This document shows positions 26,516 through 33,421 of a DNA stretch of 45,269 bases, in pieces. The notes beneath the pieces were generated by a model. That model made no database searches and was not told where the DNA came from. It saw only the letters and a list, made by a program, of their open reading frames with translations. The stretch covers positions 1 to 45,269 of the forward strand of contig CAZMUM010000041.1 of assembly GCA_964569385.1 (NCBI GenBank). Reading direction: 5' to 3'. Position 1 is the first letter of the stretch. Every line of letters begins with the position of its first letter. This DNA is from JAADHX01 sp964569385 (GTDB lineage Bacteria > Actinomycetota > Acidimicrobiia > Acidimicrobiales > Poriferisodalaceae). The translations under genes were made by a program, and so were the position numbers.

Positions 26516-26566
26516 CCCAAGTTGATGACTTCGGCCACGCCAGGTGTAGCTAGATTCATCAATTTC
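26516..26566. repeat. 51-bp self-complementary repeat, copy B (upstream end of DUF559 gene)
   Basis: This is the inverted partner of the repeat at 25452-25502. TTGATG (26522-26527) pairs with CATCAA (26557-26562), and GGCCAC (26533-26538) pairs with GTAGCT (26546-26551) with one mismatch and one wobble. The 5+5 internal loop and 7-base apical loop are the same size as in copy A. The G-C to T-A change in the outer stem is compensated on both sides, so the fold is conserved while the sequence varies. Confidence 0.65.
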
Positions 26567-26587
26567 GGCTTGGGGTAGTCTCCGGTG

Positions 26588-26884
26588 ATGATTCGCCACC
26601 ATGTTTTGATGACCTTTGCCGACAATGTCGATGCGGCCGTGGCCGCGGCCGCAATTGTCGAGGCGCTTAGCGCACTTCCAGCCCAGATACCGGAGATCAA
26701 GCGGTACGAGATGGGCGCCGATCTCGGGTTAGGCGAAGGGACAGCCGATCTGGCGTTGATCGCCGAGTTCGACTCAATTTCGGGGTACGAGACCTACTCG
26801 AAGCACCCGGCTCATCTCAAGATCATCGCCGACGTCGTCCGGCCCAACCTCGGCACCCTCATCCGTTGCCAGATTGAGCTGTGA
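26588..26884 (+). CDS. Dabb (dimeric alpha/beta barrel) stress-responsive protein
   Basis: This small protein of about 98 residues begins MIRHHVLMTF, the usual first strand of Dabb proteins. EIKRYEMGADLG and ADLALIAEFDSISGYETYSKHPAHLKII follow; the last contains the conserved Y..HP.H motif. Such proteins form dimeric barrels. Some members catalyse cyclisation or decarboxylation, others have no known role. A GTG directly before the ATG (26585) is an alternative start. It converges on the carbonic anhydrase gene with 28 bp between. Confidence 0.88.
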   Translation: MIRHHVLMTFADNVDAAVAAAAIVEALSALPAQIPEIKRYEMGADLGLGEGTADLALIAEFDSISGYETYSKHPAHLKIIADVVRPNLGTLIRCQIEL

Positions 26885-26912
26885 CACCGCCGAACGCGGA
26901 ACAACCACCGTG

Positions 26913-27428
26913 TTACGCGGGCAGTTCGACCTCTGACAGCAAACCATTCTGCACGTCGTAGACAAACCCGCGCACGTGGTCTTTGTGAGGAATGAACGGC
27001 GTCATCATGATTCGTTGCATCGACTGCCTGATGTCTTCGAACGGATCGGCGAACGCCTCAAGCGACCACGACGGCTTGACCCCAAGTTCGGCCTCAAGCT
27101 CGGCTTGAAGCGTAGCCTCGTCGGCGTTGTGCAGCCCACAGTCGGTGTGATGAACCAGCACAATTTCGGTCGTACCCATCATTCGCTGAGACAAACACAA
27201 AGATCGAATCACGTCGTCGGTAACAACCCCTCCAGCGTTACGAATGATGTGGGCCTCACCGTTTGCGAGCCCCAGTACCTTGTACGTGTCGATGCGGGCG
27301 TCCATACACGCCACTACTGCCATCTGTCGCGACGGTGCAACCTGAAGCGTCGAATCTTTGAAATCGGCCGCGTACGCCGCGTTGCGCTCGATGAGGCAGT
27401 CGGTGCTTGGTATGAACTCAGATGTCAT
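26913..27428 (-). CDS. Beta-class carbonic anhydrase
   Basis: This 171-residue enzyme interconverts CO2 and bicarbonate. VACMDARID holds the first zinc Cys and the Asp-Arg dyad, HIIRNAGGVVTDDV is the conserved strand-loop, and VLVHHTDCG holds the His and second Cys zinc ligands. The length matches the short mycobacterial Rv1284-type clade rather than longer plant-like enzymes. The gene is divergent from the DUF202 pair, with about 100 bp between starts. Confidence 0.92.
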   Translation of the reverse strand: MTSEFIPSTDCLIERNAAYAADFKDSTLQVAPSRQMAVVACMDARIDTYKVLGLANGEAHIIRNAGGVVTDDVIRSLCLSQRMMGTTEIVLVHHTDCGLHNADEATLQAELEAELGVKPSWSLEAFADPFEDIRQSMQRIMMTPFIPHKDHVRGFVYDVQNGLLSEVELPA

Positions 27429-27531
27429 CTGGAATCCCGATCTGTGGTGCCCGGCGAAGCGGCCCGTGACACGTTGGCCGAATAGAGTATGCGATCCTTT
27501 GCCAAGGCCAAGTACACAAGGATTGAATCCA

Positions 27532-27894
27532 ATGCGCCAACGAGTATCGAAATCGGATCCCCGCCTGTTTGGTGAGGACCCCGACTATCGGTTCACGCTG
27601 GCCAACGAACGCACCTTTCTGGCCTGGATCCGTACGGCTCTTGCACTCGCCGCCGGCGGCCTTGGCGCCATTTCGCTCGTTGAGAACTTCTACGGCCAGG
27701 AGATACTCGGAATGATGCTGCTTGGCCTCAGCTTTATGACCGCGGCTACGTCATATCGACGTTGGGCCGCCAACGAGCGGTCGATTCGCCAGGGCCACCC
27801 GTTGCCGATATCACGACTGCCTATGCTGCTGGCGATCGGCACTGCGGTTATGGGCGTAACGGTGGCGTTGTTGTTTGTGATCGGTGAACTTTGA
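27532..27894 (+). CDS. DUF202 membrane protein
   Basis: This 120-residue protein carries the DUF202 hallmark DYRFTLANERTFLAWIRTALALAAGG. The conserved Asn-Glu-Arg-Thr-x-Leu-Ala-Trp-x-Arg-Thr core leads into the first of three membrane helices. The ATG at 27532 is chosen because the sequence upstream lacks homology-like features and overlaps the carbonic anhydrase 5' region. Function is unknown. It is paired with a second DUF202 gene through a 4-bp TTGA overlap. Confidence 0.9.
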   Translation: MRQRVSKSDPRLFGEDPDYRFTLANERTFLAWIRTALALAAGGLGAISLVENFYGQEILGMMLLGLSFMTAATSYRRWAANERSIRQGHPLPISRLPMLLAIGTAVMGVTVALLFVIGEL

Positions 27895-28268
27895 AACGCG
27901 CCCGCAGCCTCCCCCGCCCGCGCGTCCGCGTCCGGCCTTGGGGCCACGTGATCGACAACGGACTTCAGCACGAACGTACCGCGCTGGCCTGGGAACGAAC
28001 GGCGATTTCGATGATGGTGATGGGCGTTCTGGTAACTCGTTTCGCCAGCCAAGAAGAGGTGTGGGCGATCGCCGCTGGGGGCCTGATTCAAACCATCACC
28101 GCCGCTGCATTCCTTGTGTGGACAGGACAGCGCTACGAAGACCTTCACGGGCGACTCACCGATGGCACCAACATCATCGACCCGACGGCCACTCGTATAG
28201 TGGGGATGATGACGGTCGTGTTCATCGGCGTCGCTTTCGGCCTTGCGGTGGTGTCTAGCGTCAGCTAG
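27891..28268 (+). CDS. DUF202 membrane protein, second of a pair
   Basis: The protein has 125 residues and the DUF202 core LQHERTALAWERTAISMMVMG, with three hydrophobic segments. It starts at a TTG that overlaps the previous stop as TTGA, so the two are translationally coupled and probably form a hetero-oligomer. The Arg-rich N-terminus (MKRARSLPRPRVRVRPWG) is unlike that of its partner. Tandem DUF202 pairs are common in actinobacteria. Confidence 0.88.
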   Translation: MKRARSLPRPRVRVRPWGHVIDNGLQHERTALAWERTAISMMVMGVLVTRFASQEEVWAIAAGGLIQTITAAAFLVWTGQRYEDLHGRLTDGTNIIDPTATRIVGMMTVVFIGVAFGLAVVSSVS

Positions 28269-28294
28269 GCCTTCGTTCATGCCAGGATGGTCAG

Positions 28295-29281
28295 ATGACA
28301 TTTGACTTCGTCGAGGTACGCCGCATCAGCGATGACCACGGACCCATTGACCTGAATGTTGCGCTCGCTGGCGATCAGGCGTCGCCTCTCGTGCTTTTCG
28401 TGCACGGCTTTCCAGAAACATGGGCTTCGTGGCGAAACCAAATGACGTATTTTGTCGAAAGAGGTTTCCACGTGGCCGCGATGGATGTCCGGGGATACGG
28501 CGGTAGCTCCAAACCGGCCGAGATCGCCGCCTACCGCATCACCGAACTGGCAGCCGACGCCGCGGCGGTGATCGCACAACTGTCGCCCAGCATGCCCGCC
28601 ATCATCGTCGGCCACGATTGGGGTGCGCCCATCGCCTGGCAAACCGCGCGCCTACATCCACAGACGGTGAGAGCGGTCGCCGGGTTAAGCGTTCCATACT
28701 CGCCAGCATCCGAGGGTGATCCGATGGAGCTGTGGAACCTCATCTACGCCGACAAGTTCTTCTACATGCGGTACTTCCAGGAGCCAGGTGTTGCCGAGGC
28801 GGCATTCGAAGCCGACATCGGTGCTGCTGTTCGTAAGGTGTATTTCGCCGCCAGCGGCGATGCTTCAAGAGATCTGTGGCTCGCCGATGCACCCGCTTCG
28901 CACGCTTTCTTAGATGGGATGATCGACCCAGACCCAGCTCCCTCCTGGATGACGACTGAAGTAACCGAGCCGACCATCGCGGCCCTGACGATGGGCGGGA
29001 CCCAGGGTGCCTTTAATCGGTATCGGGCCCAGATACTCGATGGCCAGGAGCTTCATCTGTTGGCTGATCCAATCATCAGTCATCCTGCATGTTTCATTGG
29101 CGGCGAAAACGACATTGTTCGACACTTCGTGCCGGGGATGGACCTCTTCGAGGCGGTCGACGGCGGCTTTAGCGACTTCCGCGCCAAAACAATCGTCGAC
29201 GACGCCGGCCACTGGGTTCAACAGGAACGCCCCGCTGAGACTAACATCGCGCTGGCCGACTTCTTCGCTGGTCTTGGGTAG
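28295..29281 (+). CDS. Alpha/beta-hydrolase, epoxide hydrolase type
   Basis: This 328-residue alpha/beta-hydrolase has the oxyanion motif LFVHGFPETWASWRNQM. The nucleophile elbow VGHDWGAPIAW has Asp as nucleophile, as in epoxide hydrolases and haloalkane dehalogenases. DAGHWVQQERP contains the catalytic His. RGYGGSSKP after strand 4 is typical of soluble epoxide hydrolases. It is expected to add water to an epoxide, giving a diol. The cap-domain tyrosines cannot be assigned with confidence. Confidence 0.9.
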   Translation: MTFDFVEVRRISDDHGPIDLNVALAGDQASPLVLFVHGFPETWASWRNQMTYFVERGFHVAAMDVRGYGGSSKPAEIAAYRITELAADAAAVIAQLSPSMPAIIVGHDWGAPIAWQTARLHPQTVRAVAGLSVPYSPASEGDPMELWNLIYADKFFYMRYFQEPGVAEAAFEADIGAAVRKVYFAASGDASRDLWLADAPASHAFLDGMIDPDPAPSWMTTEVTEPTIAALTMGGTQGAFNRYRAQILDGQELHLLADPIISHPACFIGGENDIVRHFVPGMDLFEAVDGGFSDFRAKTIVDDAGHWVQQERPAETNIALADFFAGLG

Positions 29282-29294
29282 TCAAATGGAGCCA

Positions 29295-29308
29295 GTGACA
29301 TAGATCAC
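29295..29308. promoter_or_regulatory. Crp/Fnr-family-like palindrome
   Basis: GTGA-N6-TCAC (bases CATAGA between the arms) is a perfect match to the core of Crp/Fnr-family sites. It lies between the hydrolase stop and the multicopper oxidase start, 10 bp upstream of the GGGACC palindrome. Binding is inferred from the pattern only. Confidence 0.5.
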
Positions 29309-29316
29309 GGCCGAAC

Positions 29317-29334
29317 TTGGGACCTTGGTCCCTA
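29317..29334. promoter_or_regulatory. DosR/DevR-like box
   Basis: TTGGGACCTTGGTCCCTA contains the perfect inverted repeat GGGACC-TT-GGTCCC (29319-29332). The DosR consensus core is GGGAC-N4-GTCCC, matched here at all ten core positions; the inner T/A pair of the consensus is C/G. It lies about 57 bp upstream of the multicopper oxidase ATG and suggests hypoxia- or redox-controlled expression by a NarL-type regulator. Confidence 0.5.
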
Positions 29335-29390
29335 CCCGTAACCGGGGAAGACGGCAGACTCTTAGGTGCCCCCCTAACCCAGGAATTCCC

Positions 29391-30926
29391 ATGACGAATA
29401 GTCAAGTACCCATGCCGCCCCCTGCCCCGAGTGACCCTCCAGACAAAGGACCAGGCGCTGGTTGGGTCCTAGCGTTACTACTCGGACTAGCTGCAATAGT
29501 TGTGGTCGGCTTTGTCGGCGTCGCAGTCGTCGCCCTTGCCTTCAATGACGACGGCAGCACCGGCAGCGGATCTGACGGTGCGTCATCGACCGTACCCGCA
29601 ACGACGATTCAGCTTGACCTCACCGAGTTCGCTATTGATGGCAACCTCGTGGCCCCCGCCGGCGACATTACGTTGGCGAGCATCAACAAGGGCGGAATCG
29701 TCCACAACGTTGCTGTTCGCGAGCTCGACCTCATTGGCGACGACGTCAACCCGGGCCAGTCGGACGTGCTCGAACTTGGCCGGCTCGACCCAGGCAGCTA
29801 CACCGTTTTCTGCGAGATTCCGGGTCACGAGACAGCTGGTATGAAGACCACTCTCACGGTCACTGGTGACTCGGTTGGCGCTCAGCCTGCGGCCGCAACC
29901 AACGAAGAGAAGGATTGGGAAGCGCTCGACGCCGCGATGCTCGAGTCGATGCTTGCCTTCCCCGCCGAGACTGAAGGCTTGGGCAACCCGGTGTTGGAGC
30001 CGACCGAAGTCCTCGCCGACGGTACCAAGGTCTTCGACCTAACGGCCGAGATAGTGAAGTGGGAAATCGAGCCAGGAAACTTCGTCGATGCTTGGACCTA
30101 CAACGGTGTCGTACCAGGCCCGCAGTTCCTGCTCGATCGCGGCGACAAGATCCAGGTTCGAGTCCTGAACAAGCTACCTATGGGCACTGATGTGCATTGG
30201 CATGGTGTCCGTACCCCGAATGACATGGACGGAGTTGCTCCCCTGACCCAGGACATCATCGAAGCCAACGGCGGGACATTCACCTACGAGTTCACCGTTG
30301 ACGATGACGCCATTGGGATGTATCACGCCCACTCTGGTGGCCAGATACAGGTGGTGAACGGCATGCTTGGAGTGATCCGTATCGGCGAAAACCCGGTTCC
30401 CTACGGCGAGACCATCAGCGGCGTCACTATTCCAGAAGACCTCGAGTTCGTGGTCGACATGCCCATGGTCCTTAACGATGCTGGCACGATTGGCTTCAGC
30501 CTGAACGGCAAGAGCTTTCCGGCAACCGAACCGGTGGTCATCAGCGAAGGCGACTGGGTAAGCGTCAGTTACTTCAACGAAGGCTTCCAGGTTCACCCCA
30601 TGCACCTGCACCAGTTCCCTCAGCTTGTGTACGCAAAGGATGGCATTCCCCTTCAGCAGCCGTACTGGGCCGACACCGTCAATGTCGCACCCGGCGAGCG
30701 CTACACCGTGATGTTCAGAGCTGACGATGCCGGCACCTGGGCTTGGCACTGCCACATCCTTACTCACGTCGAACGCGAAGAAGGCATGTTTGGAATGGTG
30801 ACCGCCGTCGTGGTGCAGCCGAACCCGGACTTCGACCCAGACGAGAACCCAGTGAGGCCAAGCAACTGGCGCGTTACCGATGATCACGACCCCACGAACC
30901 ATGAGCAGAGCGAGGTAGATAGCTAG
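29391..30926 (+). CDS. Multicopper oxidase with extra N-terminal cupredoxin
   Basis: The protein has 511 residues from the ATG at 29391, preceded by AGGAATTCCC. A Pro-rich cytoplasmic tail and one membrane segment (about 25-50) anchor it outward. Cupredoxin 1 (about 70-157) has a complete type 1 set: His105, Cys141, His146, Met151. Cupredoxin 2 carries HWHG (269, 271) and HAHSGG (312, 314). Cupredoxin 3 carries HPMHLH (402, 405, 407) and WHCHILTHVEREEGM (453-466). Together these give eight His for the trinuclear cluster and a second type 1 site. The core is laccase-like rather than NirK-like, because HCH is in the last domain. The substrate is unknown. The stop overlaps that of deoD. Confidence 0.9.
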   Translation: MTNSQVPMPPPAPSDPPDKGPGAGWVLALLLGLAAIVVVGFVGVAVVALAFNDDGSTGSGSDGASSTVPATTIQLDLTEFAIDGNLVAPAGDITLASINKGGIVHNVAVRELDLIGDDVNPGQSDVLELGRLDPGSYTVFCEIPGHETAGMKTTLTVTGDSVGAQPAAATNEEKDWEALDAAMLESMLAFPAETEGLGNPVLEPTEVLADGTKVFDLTAEIVKWEIEPGNFVDAWTYNGVVPGPQFLLDRGDKIQVRVLNKLPMGTDVHWHGVRTPNDMDGVAPLTQDIIEANGGTFTYEFTVDDDAIGMYHAHSGGQIQVVNGMLGVIRIGENPVPYGETISGVTIPEDLEFVVDMPMVLNDAGTIGFSLNGKSFPATEPVVISEGDWVSVSYFNEGFQVHPMHLHQFPQLVYAKDGIPLQQPYWADTVNVAPGERYTVMFRADDAGTWAWHCHILTHVEREEGMFGMVTAVVVQPNPDFDPDENPVRPSNWRVTDDHDPTNHEQSEVDS

Positions 30927-31654
30927 CGAGGCACCCCGTAGCTAGCGCTATCGATCACGGCGGTGCGAAGGGACAATCGAATCATCTCATCTAGAGATGT
31001 CTGGCGGTCTTGGCTGCTTAGTCGTTCGCCAGTGACCAGATGGTCGGTCATGGTGATCAGGGCCAAGGCGTCGACCCCTTCGGCCGCGGCGATCGAGTAA
31101 ATTGCTGCTGCCTCCATTTCGACTCCGAGAACACCGGCATCGGCCATCCGCTGGTTCAGACCTTCATCGGGGTCATAGAAGATGTCGGAGGTGTAGATGG
31201 TGCCGGTGTGGAGTTCGAACCCGAGCTCGGACGCTGCTGTTTGGGCTGACGTGAGGAGAGCGGGCGAACAAACAATCTCGGGGTCCGGCCCAAGCAGAGC
31301 CTCGGGAATGCAGCTGTTTGAGATCACGTCGGAAGCCGCAACGATCGACCGCAACGCTATATCGGGCGAATAGACACCAGCCGTGCCGACGCGGATGAGA
31401 CGCTTAACGTTGTAGTGGCGGATCAGCTCGGTTACGTAGATCGCGGCCGACGGAGCACCCATGCCGGAGGTCATGACCGAGACAGGTACACCTTCCCAGC
31501 TCCCGGTGAACCCGGCGGCGGCGCGCACGTTGGTGATCCGAACCGCGTCGTCGAGATAGTTCTCGGCTATGTGGGTTGCTCGCAGCGGATCGCCTGGCAT
31601 CAGCACGACTGGAGCAAACGCGCCGTCTGGGGCTTCAATGTGCGGGGTTGGCAT
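30923..31654 (-). CDS. deoD: Purine nucleoside phosphorylase, DeoD type
   Basis: This 243-residue enzyme cleaves purine nucleosides with phosphate to base plus (deoxy)ribose-1-phosphate. VLMPGDPLRATHIAENYL has the phosphate-binding Gly and Arg. VRVGTAG-like residues appear as LIRVGTAGVYSPDIALR. GVEMEAAAIYSIAAAEG has the ribose-binding Met-Glu, and TMTDHLVTGE the base-protonating Asp. Length fits hexameric DeoD (about 239 residues). The ATG at 31654 is preferred over an upstream extension to 31714 that encodes 20 unrelated residues. The gene is convergent with the oxidase gene, sharing CTAG at 30923-30926. Confidence 0.9.
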   Translation of the reverse strand: MPTPHIEAPDGAFAPVVLMPGDPLRATHIAENYLDDAVRITNVRAAAGFTGSWEGVPVSVMTSGMGAPSAAIYVTELIRHYNVKRLIRVGTAGVYSPDIALRSIVAASDVISNSCIPEALLGPDPEIVCSPALLTSAQTAASELGFELHTGTIYTSDIFYDPDEGLNQRMADAGVLGVEMEAAAIYSIAAAEGVDALALITMTDHLVTGERLSSQDRQTSLDEMIRLSLRTAVIDSASYGVPR

Positions 31655-31730
31655 GGCTCCGACCATACGCCAGAACGAGGCGCATCGGTCGCAACTACTG
31701 CCTGGTCTGTGCAAACTCTTCTACCGGCTC

Positions 31731-32036
31731 CTACAACAGGCGAAGGTCACGGTTAACGTCGAGAACGGAACCGTTGAGGTTCCCGATGGAGTCTGCGGAG
31801 ATGGCCACGGTCAGCGTGCCGTGAACCTCGCGGCGATCCGTAGGGTCGAGGTCCTTGAGCCCAATCAATGCCGTCTTGTAAGTGAAGTTGGCACCGTTGA
31901 CCCCAACGATCCGAATTTCTAGAGCGAGATCATCGCCATCGGGTTCGGTGGACTGAATGTCGAGGATCTTATTGAGAGCCTTGTTTGTGATCGTAAGAAC
32001 TGCGTCGGCCAGAATGGTCTGCGGACCGTAACGGTG
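31731..32036 (-). pseudogene. Remnant of an NfuA/HesB-like Fe-S assembly protein
   Basis: Reading the minus strand gives a 101-codon open frame without a start codon; an in-frame stop sits directly upstream. It contains ILADAVLTITNKALNKIL, then ALEIRIVGVNGANFTYKTAL and GTLTVAISADSIGNLNGSVL. This matches the N-terminal HesB-like domain of actinobacterial NifU/NfuA-type proteins. It stops where the family continues into an LDLP..GGLVIRNPN segment and the C-terminal CxxC NifU domain, both missing. It is therefore a fragment truncated at both ends. Identification is from recognised family pattern, not a search. Confidence 0.6.
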
Positions 32037-32044
32037 TCATCTGA

Positions 32045-32403
32045 GTCGACGAGATCTCATGTGTCGATGAAACGGTGGCTCGGGTCCGTGCCATCGTGGA
32101 CGAAGCCGGAAGTGACCCAGGCGACCCTCTCCTGGTTGAGGCCTTTGTGCCTGGCCCCAATGTCGCGCTGGAAGGTCTGCTCGTTGACGGCCAACTCGAG
32201 GTTCTCGCCCTGTTCGACAAGCCCAACCCGATGGACGGTCCGTACTTCGTCAAGGGCCATTCGTTTCTGCCTGTGGGTGGTCTGGGGTTCTGCCCGATGC
32301 AGACCGCGACCTCGGGTTCTTATACGGCGCCAGCGAGACGCCGCAGGCGGTCGAGGACTCGCTTTGGCGAGCTCACACCGAACTGACCATCGATATTCGC
32401 TGA
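32045..32403 (+). pseudogene. Remnant of an ATP-grasp domain protein
   Basis: After an in-frame stop (32042-32044) the frame reads LLVEAFVPGPNVALEGLL and LEVLALFDKPNPMDGPYF. This is the central strand pair of ATP-grasp proteins; the family normally continues EETIYVTPSRLP. Here that part is replaced by unrelated residues. After a shift of frame the sequence resumes LGFLYGASETPQAVEDSLW and AHTELTIDIR, ending at TGA 32401-32403, which matches the family's C-terminus. The N-terminal half and the catalytic middle are deleted. It lies head-to-head with the NfuA-like remnant. Confidence 0.6.
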
Positions 32404-32554
32404 ATCAGTAGGCCACGCTGCGACACACCACGAGAGCGGGGTGCGACATCTAATTCTGGGCGGAGATGGTCACGTAGTGAGACAGTCTCCGGTGGTTGGT
32501 TGGGAGTGGTTGTTGGGCAACCGCGGGTGGGTGTGTGCGGGGCATGGTGTGTGG
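32404..32554. other. Non-coding spacer with small palindrome
   Basis: G/T-rich spacer between the ATP-grasp remnant and the end of the repeat-protein gene. It contains the perfect palindrome GAGAC-A-GTCTC (32479-32489). No gene is supported. Confidence 0.35.
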
Positions 32555-33421
32555 TCAGCAGCGGACGGAGAGTCCGGTGCAGTCGCGAGGTCCGAATCCG
32601 ATCTGGCGCCCGGTGGGTTCTAGGACCCAGTATCCGCCTAGTCCGGTGGGGTCGACATCGTTCATGGGTCCTTCCGTTCCCTGGTAGAAGACAAGGATGG
32701 TTGGTACGTCACCGAAGCTGGTGTCTCGACCCCATTTTTCGATGATGCGGTAGCCGTTTTCGAACGCTACTAGGCCGACGGCTTCGGTGGTGGCGATGCC
32801 CATTTCCGGGAGCCCGCCGCGATATTGGGCGTCACCGAACGCATAGATGCTGCCATCGGCGCCGAGTAGCCAGTATCCGGTTCCTGTTGCGGTGGGGACG
32901 ATGTCGACAATATGAGCGCTTGGCCTGACCCCTAGCCCTGGCAGTGAACCGTAGAAGGTGGCGTCTCCAAAGGCGAAAACGCCGCCGTCTTGTCCGGCTA
33001 ACCAGTAGCCGTCGACGTCTGGGACGATTCCTAGAGCGTCGATTGGTTCGGCGGTGCTGACCCCAAGTTCGGGTATTGAGCCGTGGTAGTTCGCCCCGAA
33101 CAGGGCGAATACCCCTCCGTCGGTAGCGACACCGATTGCACCTTCACCGAACTTTGATGCGTCGACTATGGGTGCTCTAAGACCAAACATGTCAAGATCA
33201 AACACCTCCTCCCTCAGGTATGCATGCTCAGTGGGTGGCAAGAAATATACGATGCCATCGGTGTGGAACACCCAAGACCCAGCACTGCCGACCACCCCAA
33301 CAGGTACCTCGTCGTCGGGTTGTATAGCACCGCTACTGCTGGGGTAGACGACCAGCGAAACCAGAAGTAACCCAACTACGAACCACGACACCACCACCGA
33401 ACGTGCAGACGTCAAAGCCAT
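32555..33421 (-). CDS. Secreted protein with YWLLGxDGxVFxFG propeller-like repeats
   Basis: This protein of about 288 residues starts at an ATG (33421) followed by a basic N-region and a hydrophobic core (VVVSWFVVGLLLVSLVVYPSS), a convincing signal peptide. The rest consists of five to six degenerate repeats of about 40-45 residues. The best copy reads DGGVFAFGDATFYGSLPGLG, then VDIVPTATGTGYWLLGADG. Each unit has the Phe-Gly and Gly-Tyr-Trp signatures of a putative beta-propeller blade. There is no catalytic domain. The start overlaps the end of the upstream metalloprotease gene by 10 bp, so the two are coupled and carry the same repeat type. The role is probably extracellular binding. Confidence 0.75.
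   Translation of the reverse strand: MALTSARSVVVSWFVVGLLLVSLVVYPSSSGAIQPDDEVPVGVVGSAGSWVFHTDGIVYFLPPTEHAYLREEVFDLDMFGLRAPIVDASKFGEGAIGVATDGGVFALFGANYHGSIPELGVSTAEPIDALGIVPDVDGYWLAGQDGGVFAFGDATFYGSLPGLGVRPSAHIVDIVPTATGTGYWLLGADGSIYAFGDAQYRGGLPEMGIATTEAVGLVAFENGYRIIEKWGRDTSFGDVPTILVFYQGTEGPMNDVDPTGLGGYWVLEPTGRQIGFGPRDCTGLSVRC

Noticed and set aside
25452..26566. Integron attC sites flanking the DUF559 gene
   Set aside because: The hairpins lack the conserved GTTRRRY/RYYYAAC ends, and no integrase is visible.
29391..30926. Copper nitrite reductase (NirK)
   Set aside because: The HWHG, HxH, HPMHLH and HCH motifs with type 1 Cys in the last domain are laccase-like; NirK places its type 1 site in the first domain.
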